Shown here piece by piece: positions 17,873-27,199 of a DNA stretch of 64,000 nucleotides; position 1 is the first letter of the stretch; each line of letters begins with the position of its first letter. The DNA lies in the NCBI RefSeq assembly GCF_029870955.1, contig NZ_PGFQ01000001.1, forward strand, positions 1,364,001 to 1,428,000, read 5' to 3'. A program made the translations under genes and the position numbers. This stretch comes from Sulfitobacter faviae. Its GTDB lineage: Bacteria > Pseudomonadota > Alphaproteobacteria > Rhodobacterales > Rhodobacteraceae. Under the pieces are notes generated by a model. The model had not been told where the DNA came from, did not search any database, and worked only from the letters and a program-made list of their open reading frames with translations.

Positions 17873-18487
17873 TCACACCCCGCGCATCAGAGCCGCCATC
17901 ACCGCCGGATCCGTACCGAACCCATGCGCCGCCATCTGCTCCGCCGCCGCCAGACGCACAGCCGCATCCTTGTTCTGGCCCAGCTTCCATGTGCCGTCGA
18001 TCCCGGTGATGCGGATTTGGCAGGGCATGATCATGCGCAGCATCTTGTCCCGCGCCTCTGGGGTCATCTTGTCCATCTTCCACGGGGTCTTTGGGGCCAG
18101 CCGCGCCTCATAGATCGCCGATTGCCGTGCCAGCAGATCGGGCAGTTCCTCTGCCGGGCGAAGCTCTAGCGTGCCGGTCAGATGCACGGCCACATAGTTC
18201 CATGTCGGCACCTGATCCTCGATCCCGTACCAGTCGGGCGAGACATAGCTGTCGGCCCCCGTTACCGCCAAACGCACCGGCTGCGCGGTTTTCAGCGCCC
18301 GCGCGATGGGGTTTGAGCGCACCAGATGCAACTCGGCCAAATCCCCGGCGTCGTTCAGGATGAACGGCACATGCGCCATCAACGGCCCTTCCGCCCCATT
18401 GATCGCCAACACGCCAAAACCGACGTCACGGGCAAAGGCGAGGTTCCGGTCGCGGCCCTCTTTGCGGTAGATCGGATTGGGGTGCAT
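17873..18487 (-). CDS. FMN-binding PaiB-family protein
   Basis: A 204-residue protein of the FMN-binding negative transcriptional regulator family (PaiB), a split-barrel flavin fold. It starts MHPNPIYRKEGRDRNLAFAR behind AGGAGGCACC at ATG 18487; the upstream ATG at 18532 is less likely. Diagnostic stretches are AHVPFILND, HLVRSNPIARAL and VPTWNYVAVHLTGTL. In Bacillus PaiB affects sporulation and protease genes; in proteobacteria the role is poorly defined. It points away from the FMN riboswitch that begins 60 bases from its start, so it is not controlled by it. Confidence 0.87.
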   Translation of the reverse strand: MHPNPIYRKEGRDRNLAFARDVGFGVLAINGAEGPLMAHVPFILNDAGDLAELHLVRSNPIARALKTAQPVRLAVTGADSYVSPDWYGIEDQVPTWNYVAVHLTGTLELRPAEELPDLLARQSAIYEARLAPKTPWKMDKMTPEARDKMLRMIMPCQIRITGIDGTWKLGQNKDAAVRLAAAEQMAAHGFGTDPAVMAALMRGV

Positions 18488-18548
18488 GGTGCCTCCTATG
18501 CGTTTCTTTTGGTATTGCAGAGCCTTGCGCAACTTGGCAACCTGACAT

Positions 18549-18682
18549 CATTCTCAGGGCGGGGCGAAATTCCCCACCGGCGGTAAGCGGTCTCCGCAAG
18601 CCCGCGAGCGGCCTTTTCGAAGGTGTCAGCAGATCTGGTGCGACTCCAGAGCCGACGGTCACAGTCCGGATGAAAGAGAATG
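18549..18682 (+). promoter_or_regulatory. FMN riboswitch (RFN element)
   Basis: All hallmarks of the RFN aptamer are in order: P1 CATTCTC (18549-18555) pairing with GAGAATG (18676-18682), then AGGGCGGGGCGAAATTCCCC, ACCGGCGGTA, AGCCCGCGAGCG, GTCAGCAGATCTGGTG, CTCCAGAGCCGACGGTCACA and GTCCGGATGAAAGAGAATG. It lies 80 bases before ribH on the same strand. FMN binding would lower expression, probably by hiding the ribosome-binding site, since no clear terminator precedes the gene. Confidence 0.96.
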
Positions 18683-18762
18683 CGAACAACGACGGGGGCG
18701 AAGCCCCGGTCTTTGCGCGTGATCGCCTTGGGTGGACGTGTCTGAACCTAAAGGAGATCACC

Positions 18763-19245
18763 ATGACACAAGAACGTTCCGCCCGTTTCGCCTTTGTGCG
18801 TGCAAGCTGGCATGCGGATATCGTCGACCGCGCCTATGACGGGTTTACCGAAGTTATTGACGCCGCGCAGGTGGAAAGCTTTGCCGTTCCCGGTGCCTTT
18901 GAACTGCCGCTCATGGCGCAGCGTCTGGCCAAGACCGGGCGCTACGACGCCGTGATCTGCGCGGCCTTCGTGGTGGATGGCGGCATTTACCGGCATGACT
19001 TCGTAGCGCAGACGGTGGTCGATGGGCTGATGCGCGTGGGGCTCGACTGCGACCTGCCGGTGCTGTCGGTCTCGCTCACACCGCACCACTATCAGGAAAC
19101 GGATCATCACAACGCGATCTACCGCGATCATTTCGTCACCAAGGGCCGCGAGGCTGCGCAGGCCGCCCTTGGCATGACCCAGGCGCTTGAGACGTTTTCT
19201 TCAAAAGAAAACGCCCCGGAAATTTCAAAAATTTCCGCCGCCTAG
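18763..19245 (+). CDS. ribH: 6,7-dimethyl-8-ribityllumazine synthase
   Basis: A 160-residue lumazine synthase, the penultimate riboflavin enzyme. ATG 18763 has AAGGAG nine bases upstream. Core motifs are RFAFVRASWHADIVDRAYDG, AVPGAFELPLMAQ and an active-site region with His (VVDGGIYRHDFVAQTVVDGL). The lack of the long N-terminus and the DGGIYRHDF variant place it with the type II (RibH2-like, decameric) group of alphaproteobacteria. No other rib gene is adjacent, so this is a stand-alone copy under its own FMN riboswitch. The last 20 codons contain two AT-rich palindromes, and its stop overlaps the convergent thiQ stop at CTAG. Confidence 0.93.
   Translation: MTQERSARFAFVRASWHADIVDRAYDGFTEVIDAAQVESFAVPGAFELPLMAQRLAKTGRYDAVICAAFVVDGGIYRHDFVAQTVVDGLMRVGLDCDLPVLSVSLTPHHYQETDHHNAIYRDHFVTKGREAAQAALGMTQALETFSSKENAPEISKISAA
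19193..19236. repeat. Two adjacent AT-rich perfect palindromes
   Basis: CGTTTTCTT-CAA-AAGAAAACG (19193-19213) and GGAAATTT-CAA-AAATTTCC (19218-19236) lie within the last codons of ribH in otherwise GC-rich DNA. They sit where ribH and thiQ converge with no intergenic gap, so they may fold in either transcript and limit read-through. Confidence 0.6.
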
Positions 19246-19934
19246 CCGAGATAGGCGCGCAGGGCCGGGGGCGGGTTGTCGAGCAATTCCGCCGCCGGTC
19301 CCGGCGCATGAGCGCGCCCGCCTTCGACAAAGATCACCTCATCCGCGATGCGGCGCACGTCATCGGGCGCATGGGTCACCATGATCAGTCCCGCCCCCGT
19401 CTCTCGGGCGAGGTCTTGGACCAAATCCAACATCTCGACTCGCAGCGCCGGGCCGAGCGCGGCGAAGGGCTCGTCCAACAGCACCCAAGGCCGCGCCTGC
19501 ACCAGCACCCGCGCCAGCGCCACGCGGCTTTGCTGCCCACCCGAGAGCGCGCCGGGGCGTTTGGCGGCGTGATCGCTGAGCCCCACCCGCGCGAGGGCCG
19601 CATCGACGGCCTCCCGATCCGCCGCTTTCAACCGCAGGTCGGGGCGCAGGCCAAGGCCGACGTTCTGCCGCACGGTGAGATGTGGGAACAGGTTATTATC
19701 CTGAAACAGCATCGTCATGCCGCGCTGGCCGGGATGTTGATCCGTGATCTCCTCCCCCTCCCGCAGCAGCCGCCCCGCCGCCACCGGCACGAACCCACAG
19801 ATTGCCGCCAGCAAGGTCGACTTGCCCGACCCCGAGGGGCCGATTACCGCGTAGTTGCGCCCCTGCGCCAGTGTCATATCGGCCACGAGGCTGAAATCGC
19901 CCCGCTCAATGCGCATTTCCTCAAGCGTCAGCAT
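19242..19934 (-). CDS. thiQ: Thiamine ABC transporter ATP-binding protein
   Basis: A 230-residue ATPase, last gene of thiBPQ. Walker A is GPSGSGKSTLLAAICGF, the Q-loop LFQDNNLFPHLTV, the signature GALSGGQQSRVALARVLVQ and Walker B WVLLDEPFAALGP, with H-loop VTHAPDD. It is short and lacks a TOBE domain, as ThiQ does. It overlaps the thiP end by 14 bases. Confidence 0.92.
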   Translation of the reverse strand: MLTLEEMRIERGDFSLVADMTLAQGRNYAVIGPSGSGKSTLLAAICGFVPVAAGRLLREGEEITDQHPGQRGMTMLFQDNNLFPHLTVRQNVGLGLRPDLRLKAADREAVDAALARVGLSDHAAKRPGALSGGQQSRVALARVLVQARPWVLLDEPFAALGPALRVEMLDLVQDLARETGAGLIMVTHAPDDVRRIADEVIFVEGGRAHAPGPAAELLDNPPPALRAYLG

Positions 19935-21476
19935 GCCAGCGCCCCCATTTGTCGCAGATGAAAAACACCGCCAGTGCCAAGACCAGCAAAAGCAGCGCCG
20001 CGCCCGCCGCGGCCTCCATCCGGTAGGCGCCCATCAGACGATACATCTGCAAAGGCAGCGTCGCACGTTCCTGATCGGCGAAAAGCGCGATCACGCCGAG
20101 ATCCCCCACCGAGAGCGCCCCCGTCAGCCCGGCGGCAAAGCCCAGTTGCGGGCGCAGACGCGGCAGGACCAGCAGCCGCCACAGCGCCCAGCCCGTCATG
20201 CCGAGGGTCTGGGTCAGGGGGCCATAATCCTGCAAGGTCTCGCGCAGGCGCGGCACCAGAATGCGCAGCACGAAAGGCAGCGCCATCAGCGCGTTGACCA
20301 AGGCGGTGACCGGCAGGCTCAGCCGTGCCGGGTCCAGCACAGGGTTGATCAGGATGAACCACCCCGTGCCGATCATCAGCGGAGAGGCCGCAAGCCCCAT
20401 CAGGCCAATCGCCTCCACCCCGCCGCGCCGCCGGGTGGCGATCCAGCCTGCCATCGGCAGCGCCAGCAGGGCCAGCACCGCCACGCTCAACCCCGCCACC
20501 AGAATGCTATTCCCGGTGGCCTGCCAGACCGAGGCAGGCAGTTCCGCGACCCCCGCCAGCCCGCGCAGCACCACGGCCCCAGCGGCAGCAGCAAAAACAG
20601 CGCGGCGAGCGCGATCACCACCCCGTCCAACGCCCGCTGCGCGCCGCCCCGCGCATCCCAGCGGCGCAGGGGGCGGTCCAACCCGCCGCCCAAGCTGATC
20701 GGCGGGATCAACCAAAGCGCCGCCACCGCCGCAGCGCCAGCCAGAACAAGCTGCACCACGGACAGAAGCGCGGCGCGCCCCAGATCAAAGTCAAACCGAA
20801 AGGCCTGATAGATCGCCAATTCAATCGTCGTCGCCCGCGGCCCACCGCCCAGCGTCAGGGCCACGGCGAAGCTGGTCAGGCAAATCACGAAAATCAGCGC
20901 CGCCACACCGGGCAGCACCTGGCGCAGCATTGGCCATTCCAGCGCCAGAAACAGCGCCCGCGGCGTCATCTGGAGTTGCCCCGCGAGCCGAAACCGCTCG
21001 GACGGGATGCTCTGCCAGCCTTGCAGCAAAAGCCGCGTCGCCAGCGGCAGATTGAAGAAGACATGCGCCAGAACCACACCATGCAGCCCGTAGATCGACA
21101 CCGGCGGCAGGCCCAGAGCCGCGCCAAATTGGTTCAGTACCCCCGAACGGCCAAAGACCGTCAGCAGCCCCAGCACCGCCACGATCACCGGCAGAATGAA
21201 GGGCGCGCCCAGCAGCGTGATCAGCGCCCCGCGCCCCCAGAACCGCCGCCGCGCCAATGCCCGCGCCACCGGCACGGCCAGCAACACCGAAAGCACCGCC
21301 GACCAAACCGCCTGTGTCGCGGTAAACCGCACCGCCGCCCAATCTGCCGGGCCGAGCCCTGCGCCCACATCGGCCGCCGCGAAAACGGCGACCAAAGCGG
21401 CAAGGATCAGCCCCGCCACCAGCGCGGCGGCGAAAAGCCCCGACTTGCCGCTTAACGCGACAGCGCGGTCAGCCAT
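19921..21476 (-). pseudogene. thiP: Thiamine ABC transporter permease, one-base frameshift as read
   Basis: ThiP is a fused double permease. The N-terminal half (from 21476) shows helices such as LFAAALVAGLILAALVAVFA and an EAA loop (SERFRLAGQLQMTPRALFLA). At a GGGG run (20577-20580) the frame breaks. Adding one G gives LLLPLGAVVLRGLAGVAELP, joining onto SVWQATGNSILVAGLSVAVL and the second permease domain down to 19921. The repaired length of about 518 residues is typical for ThiP. It overlaps thiB by 25 bases upstream. I take it to be an intact gene with a base lost in assembly. Confidence 0.88.
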
Positions 21477-22429
21477 TCGTCCAAAGCCTCATCACGGAGC
21501 GCGGGGACATCGCCGTTCGGCACCAACAGCGCCTTGCCGGGCTGGATCATGCCTTCGAACCCTGCGGGCAGACCGCCTTCGGGCGTCACGGCGGGATACA
21601 TCCAGTTGGTCGTCGGCAGCACCGATTGCGCGGCATCAGAGACGAGGTATTGCAAGAACCGATCCGCCAGTTCCGGCTGATCCGACCCGGCAAGCTTCCC
21701 CGCCACTTCGATCTGCATGTAATGACCCTCGTCGAACAGCGCCGCGGTCTTGCTGTCATCCTCCTCCGCGATCAGGTGATAGGCCGGAGAGGTGGTGTAG
21801 CTCAGCACCATGTCGGCCTCGCCTCCGAGGAAGAGACCGTAGGCTTCGGACCACCCTTTGGTCACGGTCACGACGTTGTCGGCCAGCCCCGCCCAAACCT
21901 CGGGCGCGTCCTCGCCGTAGGCCGCTTTGACCCACATCAGCAGCCCCAAACCCGGCGTCGAAGAGCGCGGGTCTTGGATCACGATTTTCAGATCGCTCTC
22001 GGCCAGCGCTTTGAAATTGCCGGGCGCGTCCAGATCGGTGCCGTGGACAAAGGCGAAATAGCCCCAGTCATAGGGCACGAAAACTTCGTCTTCCCAAGTG
22101 ATCGGCAGGTCATAGTCGGCCTGCAACCCGCTCGGCGCGAACAACCCGGTCTCTTTCGCGGCGGCGATCAGGCTGGTGTCCAGCCCCAGCACGATATCCG
22201 CGTCGGACCGTGCGCCTTCAAGCTTGAGCCGCGCCAAAAGGGCCGCACCGTCGCCCATGCCGACGAATTTCAGGTCGCAGCCGCATTCGGCCTCGAACCC
22301 CTCTTCGATGGCCGGACCCGGCCCCCATTCGGTGACGAAACTGTCGTAGGTATAGACCGTCAGTTCAGGCGTCTCGGCCCATGCGGCCGATGCGCCCAAG
22401 ACGCCCGCAGCAAGTGTAAGATACTTCAT
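21452..22429 (-). CDS. thiB: Thiamine-binding periplasmic protein
   Basis: A 325-residue binding protein with a Sec signal MKYLTLAAGVLGASAAWA, cleaved before ETPELTVYTYDSFVTEWGPG. ATG 22429 has GGAGGA upstream; a longer reading would pass through the riboswitch. FVPYDWGYFAFVHGTD and YTTSPAYHLIAEEDDSK are ThiB-type segments. It is first in thiBPQ, which imports thiamine or its phosphates, and lies directly behind a TPP riboswitch. Confidence 0.93.
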   Translation of the reverse strand: MKYLTLAAGVLGASAAWAETPELTVYTYDSFVTEWGPGPAIEEGFEAECGCDLKFVGMGDGAALLARLKLEGARSDADIVLGLDTSLIAAAKETGLFAPSGLQADYDLPITWEDEVFVPYDWGYFAFVHGTDLDAPGNFKALAESDLKIVIQDPRSSTPGLGLLMWVKAAYGEDAPEVWAGLADNVVTVTKGWSEAYGLFLGGEADMVLSYTTSPAYHLIAEEDDSKTAALFDEGHYMQIEVAGKLAGSDQPELADRFLQYLVSDAAQSVLPTTNWMYPAVTPEGGLPAGFEGMIQPGKALLVPNGDVPALRDEALDEWLTALSR

Positions 22430-22472
22430 CGCATCCTCCTTTTGCGGCGAAAGGTAAAAGGTGGATGTCTGT

Positions 22473-22567
22473 CCTGACCTTCCCTCCGCCGGTGTTAACC
22501 GGTTCAGGTTCAACGGGTCCGCACAACATGCACATCTCAGCCCAAAGGCCCCCGAGGTAGCGTCAGG
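22473..22567 (-). promoter_or_regulatory. TPP riboswitch (THI element)
   Basis: On the minus strand the region reads CTCGGGGGCC, GGGCTGAGATG, GGACCCGTTGAACCTGAACC, GGTTAACACCGG and CGGAGGGAAGG: the conserved thi-box with CTGAGA and ACCCGTTGAACCTG. P1 is closed by CCTGAC (22562-22567) with GTCAGG (22473-22478). It ends 44 bases before thiB and should repress thiBPQ when TPP is plentiful. Confidence 0.95.
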
Positions 22568-22656
22568 GGTAGATCGGACCTGCACAATTGGCAAGGCAAA
22601 TCCCCTTGAGGCAGGGCGCTGCCCCGGCTAAGGGTTTGACAACAGGAGGTCCGCCC

Positions 22657-23766
22657 ATGTCGATCAACAGCTTTGGCCATCTTTACCGGGTCACCACATG
22701 GGGCGAGAGCCACGGGCCCGCCCTTGGGGCGACCATCGACGGCTGCCCCCCTGGCGTGCCGATTGACGAGGGCATGATCCAACAGTGGCTCGACAAGCGC
22801 AAACCGGGCCAGAACAAATACACCACACAGCGGCGCGAAGCGGATGAGGTGCGGATCCTGTCGGGCACCTTTGAAGGGGTCACCACCGGCACGCCGATCC
22901 AGTTGATGATCGAGAACACCGATCAACGCTCGAAAGACTACGGCGACATCAAGGACAAGTTCCGCCCCGGTCACGCCGATATCACCTATTTCCAGAAATA
23001 CGGCATCCGCGACTATCGCGGGGGTGGCCGTTCCTCGGCCCGGGAGACCGCCGCGCGGGTGGCGGCGGGCGGTCTGGCGCGTGAGGCGATCAAAGCGCTG
23101 GTGCCGGCGCTTCAGATCACCGGCTACATGGTGCAGATGGGGCCGCATAAGATCGACCGCGAAGCGTTCGATTGGGACCAGATCGACCAAAACCCCTTTT
23201 GGGTGCCGGATGCCAAAGCAGCGGCGGACTGGGCCGACTACCTCGACGGGCTGCGCAAATCGGGCAGCAGCGTCGGCGCGATCATCGAAGTGACGGCGCG
23301 CGGCGTGCCTGCGGGCCTCGGCGCGCCGGTCTATGGTAAGCTCGACACCGATCTGGCCGCCGCGATGATGAGCATCAATGCCGTCAAAGGCGTGGAGATC
23401 GGCGAGGGCATGTCGGCGGCGATGCTGACGGGCGAATTGAACGCCGATGAGATCACCATGGGGCCCGATGGGCCGGAATATTCCTCGAACCACGCGGGCG
23501 GCATCTTGGGCGGGATCAGCACCGGGCAGGATGTGGTGCTGCGTTTCGCGGTGAAGCCGACCTCCAGCATCCTGACCACGCGGCGCACGATCACGAAACA
23601 GGGCGAAGAGACCGAGATCATCACCAAGGGCCGCCACGATCCCTGCGTCGGCATCCGCGCAGTGCCGGTGGGCGAGGCGATGATGGCCTGCGTGCTGCTG
23701 GATCACCTGCTGCTGCATCGCGGACAGATTGGCCAGAACCGCGGCATAATCGGCCCTGAGGCGTGA
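22657..23766 (+). CDS. aroC: Chorismate synthase
   Basis: A 369-residue enzyme that makes chorismate from EPSP, using reduced FMN as cofactor. ATG 22657 follows AGGAGGTCC. Signature regions are [20 protein letters not shown] with the catalytic His, the mid signature [20 protein letters not shown], and the C-terminal [20 protein letters not shown]. The length is normal. It is divergent from thiB and followed after 10 bases by a transporter gene. Confidence 0.96.
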   Translation: MSINSFGHLYRVTTWGESHGPALGATIDGCPPGVPIDEGMIQQWLDKRKPGQNKYTTQRREADEVRILSGTFEGVTTGTPIQLMIENTDQRSKDYGDIKDKFRPGHADITYFQKYGIRDYRGGGRSSARETAARVAAGGLAREAIKALVPALQITGYMVQMGPHKIDREAFDWDQIDQNPFWVPDAKAAADWADYLDGLRKSGSSVGAIIEVTARGVPAGLGAPVYGKLDTDLAAAMMSINAVKGVEIGEGMSAAMLTGELNADEITMGPDGPEYSSNHAGGILGGISTGQDVVLRFAVKPTSSILTTRRTITKQGEETEIITKGRHDPCVGIRAVPVGEAMMACVLLDHLLLHRGQIGQNRGIIGPEA

Positions 23767-23776
23767 GGATCAAAGC

Positions 23777-24715
23777 ATGAAAGTCGATGATTTCTCCGCC
23801 CGCCCCGCCCTTGGTGTCGGACTGAAAATCACGGCGATCCTGCTTTTCACCTGCATGTCCGCGATCATCAAATCGCTGGCCGACGAGGTCCCCGCCGGGG
23901 AGTCGGTCTTCTTCCGCTCCTTCTTTGCCATTCCGGTGATCCTGATCTGGCTGGCGCAGCGCGGCAAATTGAAAAGCGGGCTAAAGACGCAAAACCCGAT
24001 GGGCCATGTTTGGCGCGGGCTCTTCGGCACCACGGCGATGGGGCTGACCTTTACCGGCCTCGGCCTGCTGCCCCTGCCCGAGGTCACGGCCATCGGCTTT
24101 GCCACACCGATTTTCACCGTCATCCTCGCTGCCGTATTGCTGGGCGAGAAAATCCGGCTGATCCGCGTGAGTGCCGTGGCGATTGGGTTGGTGGGGGTGA
24201 TGATCATCCTTTGGCCGCGATTCACCAGCATCGGCACGATGGAGCAGACAGCCACCATCGGCGCGTTGCTGATCCTGATGGCGACAATGGTGCGCAGCCT
24301 CGTGCAGATCCACATTCGCCAATTGGTGCAGAACGAAGATACCGCCGCGATCGTCTTTTACTTCTCCTGCACCGCCTCCTTGCTGGCGCTCTGCACCCTG
24401 CCCTTCGGCTGGGTCATCCCCGATCTGCAAACCTTTGGCCTGCTGGTCCTCGCCGGGCTGATCGGCGGGGTGGCGCAAATCCTGATCACCTCGGCCTACC
24501 GCTTTGGCTCAGCCTCGATGCTGGCCCCCTATGACTATACCTCGATGCTTTTCGCCATCTTGCTGGGCTATGTCTTCTTTGCCGAACTGCCTACGATGAT
24601 GATGCTGGCGGGCGCGGCGCTGGTGATCAGCGCGGGCGCGTTGGTGATCTGGCGCGAGCGGCAGTTGGGGATGGAACGGGGCAAGGCGCGGTCTGTCACC
24701 GATCCCAAAGCGTGA
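23777..24715 (+). CDS. DMT-family transporter, EamA type
   Basis: A 312-residue membrane protein with about ten helices in two EamA repeats (first at residues 12-140, second 150-290). Recognisable pieces are SVFFRSFFAIPVILIWLAQR and VFFAELPTMMMLAGAALVIS near the end. Members export metabolites or amino acids or import metabolites; the substrate cannot be read from sequence. It starts 10 bases after aroC, probably in the same transcript. Confidence 0.88.
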   Translation: MKVDDFSARPALGVGLKITAILLFTCMSAIIKSLADEVPAGESVFFRSFFAIPVILIWLAQRGKLKSGLKTQNPMGHVWRGLFGTTAMGLTFTGLGLLPLPEVTAIGFATPIFTVILAAVLLGEKIRLIRVSAVAIGLVGVMIILWPRFTSIGTMEQTATIGALLILMATMVRSLVQIHIRQLVQNEDTAAIVFYFSCTASLLALCTLPFGWVIPDLQTFGLLVLAGLIGGVAQILITSAYRFGSASMLAPYDYTSMLFAILLGYVFFAELPTMMMLAGAALVISAGALVIWRERQLGMERGKARSVTDPKA

Positions 24716-24785
24716 TCGAATGCGGGCTTTCGCCCGGCCCGGCCTCTCCCTATGGTGCCCCAAAACCGGATAGAGGAGATGACCG

Positions 24786-25391
24786 ATGAGCGACGCGGAT
24801 CCGAAAGATCACAAGGAAAAGATGCAGCAGCGTCAGGCCGAGCAGCGCGCCAAGGTGGCCGAGTTGCAAGACCCGGACAAGGGTCTGGTGCTGGTCCATA
24901 CCGGGCCGGGCAAGGGCAAATCCTCTTCTGCTTTCGGCGTGGTGGTGCGCGCGCTTGGCTGGAAACAGCGCGTCGGCGTGGTGCAGTTCATCAAGGGCAA
25001 ATGGAAAACCGGCGAACGATTGTTCTTTGAACGGTTGGATGAGGTGACATGGCACACGATGGGCGAAGGTTTCACTTGGGACACCCAAGACCGCAACCGC
25101 GACATCGCCGCCGCCGAGGCCGCATTCGGCAAGGCGCGCGAGATGATGGAGAGCGGCGACTATGACCTTGTGGTGATGGATGAGATCAACATCGCCATCC
25201 GCTATGAATACCTCAAGATCGAAGATGTGATCGCCGGGCTCGACGCGCGCGACAAGCGCACCGCCGTGGTGCTGACAGGCCGTGACGCCCGGCCCGAGCT
25301 TTGCGACTATGCCGATCTGGTGACCGAAATGTCCGAGGTCAAACACCCGTTCAAAGCGGGCATCAAAGCACAGCGCGGCGTCGACTACTGA
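24786..25391 (+). CDS. cobO: Cob(I)yrinic acid a,c-diamide adenosyltransferase
   Basis: A 201-residue CobA/CobO/BtuR-type enzyme that adds the 5'-deoxyadenosyl group to cobalt in cobalamin synthesis or salvage. The P-loop is TGPGKGKSSSAFGVVVRALG near residue 40, followed by the family motif VGVVQFIKGKWKTGE and YDLVVMDEINIAIRYEYL. The N-terminal 25 residues are charged. No other cob gene is next to it. A bidirectional terminator follows. Confidence 0.94.
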   Translation: MSDADPKDHKEKMQQRQAEQRAKVAELQDPDKGLVLVHTGPGKGKSSSAFGVVVRALGWKQRVGVVQFIKGKWKTGERLFFERLDEVTWHTMGEGFTWDTQDRNRDIAAAEAAFGKAREMMESGDYDLVVMDEINIAIRYEYLKIEDVIAGLDARDKRTAVVLTGRDARPELCDYADLVTEMSEVKHPFKAGIKAQRGVDY

Positions 25392-25396
25392 AACGA

Positions 25397-25427
25397 AAAG
25401 GATCGCCCGCTTCCGGGCGATCCTCTC
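25397..25427. terminator. Bidirectional intrinsic terminator between cobO and phoD
   Basis: Ten-base perfect stem GGATCGCCCG (25400-25409) and CGGGCGATCC (25414-25423) with loop CTTC. TCTC follows on the + strand and CTTTTCG on the minus strand. It sits between two convergent genes and can end both. Confidence 0.85.
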
Positions 25428-25448
25428 ACTGTGCCATGCGGAGGGCGC

Positions 25449-26994
25449 TTAGATCGTCGCGCCCTTGGGGTCGAGCGTCACCGAGTAAAGCTCGGTATCG
25501 GCGCGGTCCATCAGACGCACTTTCATCTGCTGGGTCTTGGCGTCGATATCGACCAAGCCAAAGAATTGCAGACCGGCGGAGGGCGGCAGGTTCACCTGAC
25601 CTTCTTCGGGGGCTTTGACGTATTTCAACTCGGGGCCAAAGGTGCCGTCCAATTCGTTCGGGCCAAAGGTGCCCGCGTGCAGCGGGCCCGACACAAACTC
25701 CCAGAACGGGTCAAAGTCCTGAAACTGCGCTTTGTCGGGGTTGTAGTAATGCGCGGCGGTGTAATGCACATCCGCCGTGAACCAGACCACGTTGTCGACC
25801 TGCGCGGTCTTGATGAAACGCAGCAGCCCCGCGATCTCTTGCTCGCGGCCCTTGGCGGCGCCATTGTCGCCATTGGCAACCGCCTCGGCCCCGCCGCCGA
25901 CGACCAGACCGATGGGCATGTCGCAGGCGATGACCTTCCATGTGGCCGCCGAATTGGTCAGCTCACGCTTGAGCCATGCCATCTGCTCGGCCCCGAGGAT
26001 ATCGGTGGCCTGCGACATCTCGGTCTGCATGTTCTCGCTGTTCGGCCCCGGTAGCTGCGCAGGTCGAGGAAGAAGACATCCAGAATCGGACCGTAGTTGA
26101 TCTTGCGGTAGACCCGGCCCGGCTCGGCGGGGGTGATGCGCAGCGGGGTCATCTCATGGAAGGCCTGCGAAGCGCGGGCGGCAAGGACATGGATCGACTT
26201 CTCGCTATAGCGGTCGTCTTCCATCAGGCTGCGCGAGGAGGACCAGTTGTTCACGACCTCATGGTCGTCCCACTGCATGAAGGTCGGCACATGGGCGTTC
26301 ATCTCGCGCACATGGTCGTCCATCAGGTTGTATTTCCACTGACCGCGGTATTCGTCCAGCGTCTCAGCCACCTTGCGTTTCTCGTCGATGATGGTGGTGT
26401 TCTTCCACATCGTGCCGTCGTCAAGCTGCACCTCATCCTCAAGCGGGCCATCGGCATAGATGGTGTCACCGGAATGCAGGAAGAAGTCGGGCGGTGTTTG
26501 GCCATGGTCGCATAGGTGCGCATGCCCTCATCGTCGATGCCCCAGCCCTGACCAGCGGTGTCACCGGACCAAGCAAAGCGCACGTCGCGGCGCGCGGTGG
26601 GCGCGGTGCGAAACTGGCCGATGATCGGCTCGGAAGTGGCATTGATGTCGCTCAGGTCCGCAGCGGTGAAGCGGTAAAAGATATCCTGATCCGAGGGCAG
26701 CCCTTCGACCAGACGTTTCACCGCCAGATCGTGGTTCGGCAACGCGTTCATCGGCGCAAGCTGGCGCGCGTTATCAAAGCTCTCGGTGGTGGAGATTTCG
26801 ACCTGCACCCGTGCCGGGCGGTCGGTGCGGGTCCAGATCATGCCGGACTGCGTGTCGACATCGCCCGATTGCACCCCATGGGTAAACACCGGGCGTGAGG
26901 CTGCACGGCTGAGGCTGGGCATGGCAAGGCTTGCGGCAAAGGCGGTGGAGCCCGCCAGCACAGCGCGACGGGTCGGGCGGATCAGTTTGGTCAT
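25449..26994 (-). pseudogene. phoD: Alkaline phosphatase/phosphodiesterase PhoD, two frameshifts as read
   Basis: PhoD releases phosphate from phosphomono- and diesters in the periplasm. The protein starts with a Tat signal (MTKLIRPTRRAVLAGSTAFA). Family motifs in order are GVQSGDVDTQSGMIWTR, FAWSGDTAGQGWGIDDEG, FMQWDDHEVVNNW and VVWFTADVHYTAAHYYNPDK. The frame breaks twice: near 26492-26503, where one added A or C restores PDFFLHSGDT, and at GGGG near 26055, where one added G restores DLRSYRGPNSENMQTEMS. Repaired length is about 515 residues, normal for PhoD. Two Pho boxes lie upstream. Confidence 0.88.
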
Positions 26995-27042
26995 CGTGAG
27001 CTTCCTCTGAGGGTGGCGATGGCGGCACAGAACCCCCGGCGC

Positions 27043-27060
27043 GTGACAGATGGCCGACAG
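27043..27060 (-). promoter_or_regulatory. Pho box 1 upstream of phoD
   Basis: On the minus strand CTGTCGG-CCAT-CTGTCAC: two 7-base half sites four bases apart, the PhoB spacing and consensus (CTGTCAT-N4-CTGTCAT). It lies 49 bases before the phoD start. Confidence 0.75.
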
Positions 27061-27086
27061 CTGCGTGACTCTTTGGCAAAGCTTTG

Positions 27087-27104
27087 GTGACAGCGCGATG
27101 ACGT
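27087..27104 (-). promoter_or_regulatory. Pho box 2 upstream of phoD
   Basis: On the minus strand ACGTCAT-CGCG-CTGTCAC, again 7-4-7. It is 44 bases (about four helical turns) from box 1, so two PhoB dimers would bind the same face. Confidence 0.72.
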
Positions 27105-27145
27105 GTTACCAAAATCCGTACCCCATTTTCATTCCGTAACATTTT

Positions 27146-27159
27146 GATTGAACCGAATC
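27146..27159. promoter_or_regulatory. Inverted repeat upstream of the paa genes, possible PaaX operator
   Basis: GATT-GAACCG-AATC, 41 bases before the thiolase start, next to a TTGATT that could be a -35. PaaX is encoded at the end of this run, and known PaaX sites are inverted repeats built from TGATTC-like arms. The match is suggestive only. Confidence 0.35.
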
Positions 27160-27199
27160 GCCCCGATGTGTAGATTGCGGTGCAACAACAGGAGACCCC

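Noticed and set aside
26029..26431. Separate small proteins inside the phoD region
   Set aside because: The three pieces are consecutive parts of one PhoD protein interrupted by single-base losses.
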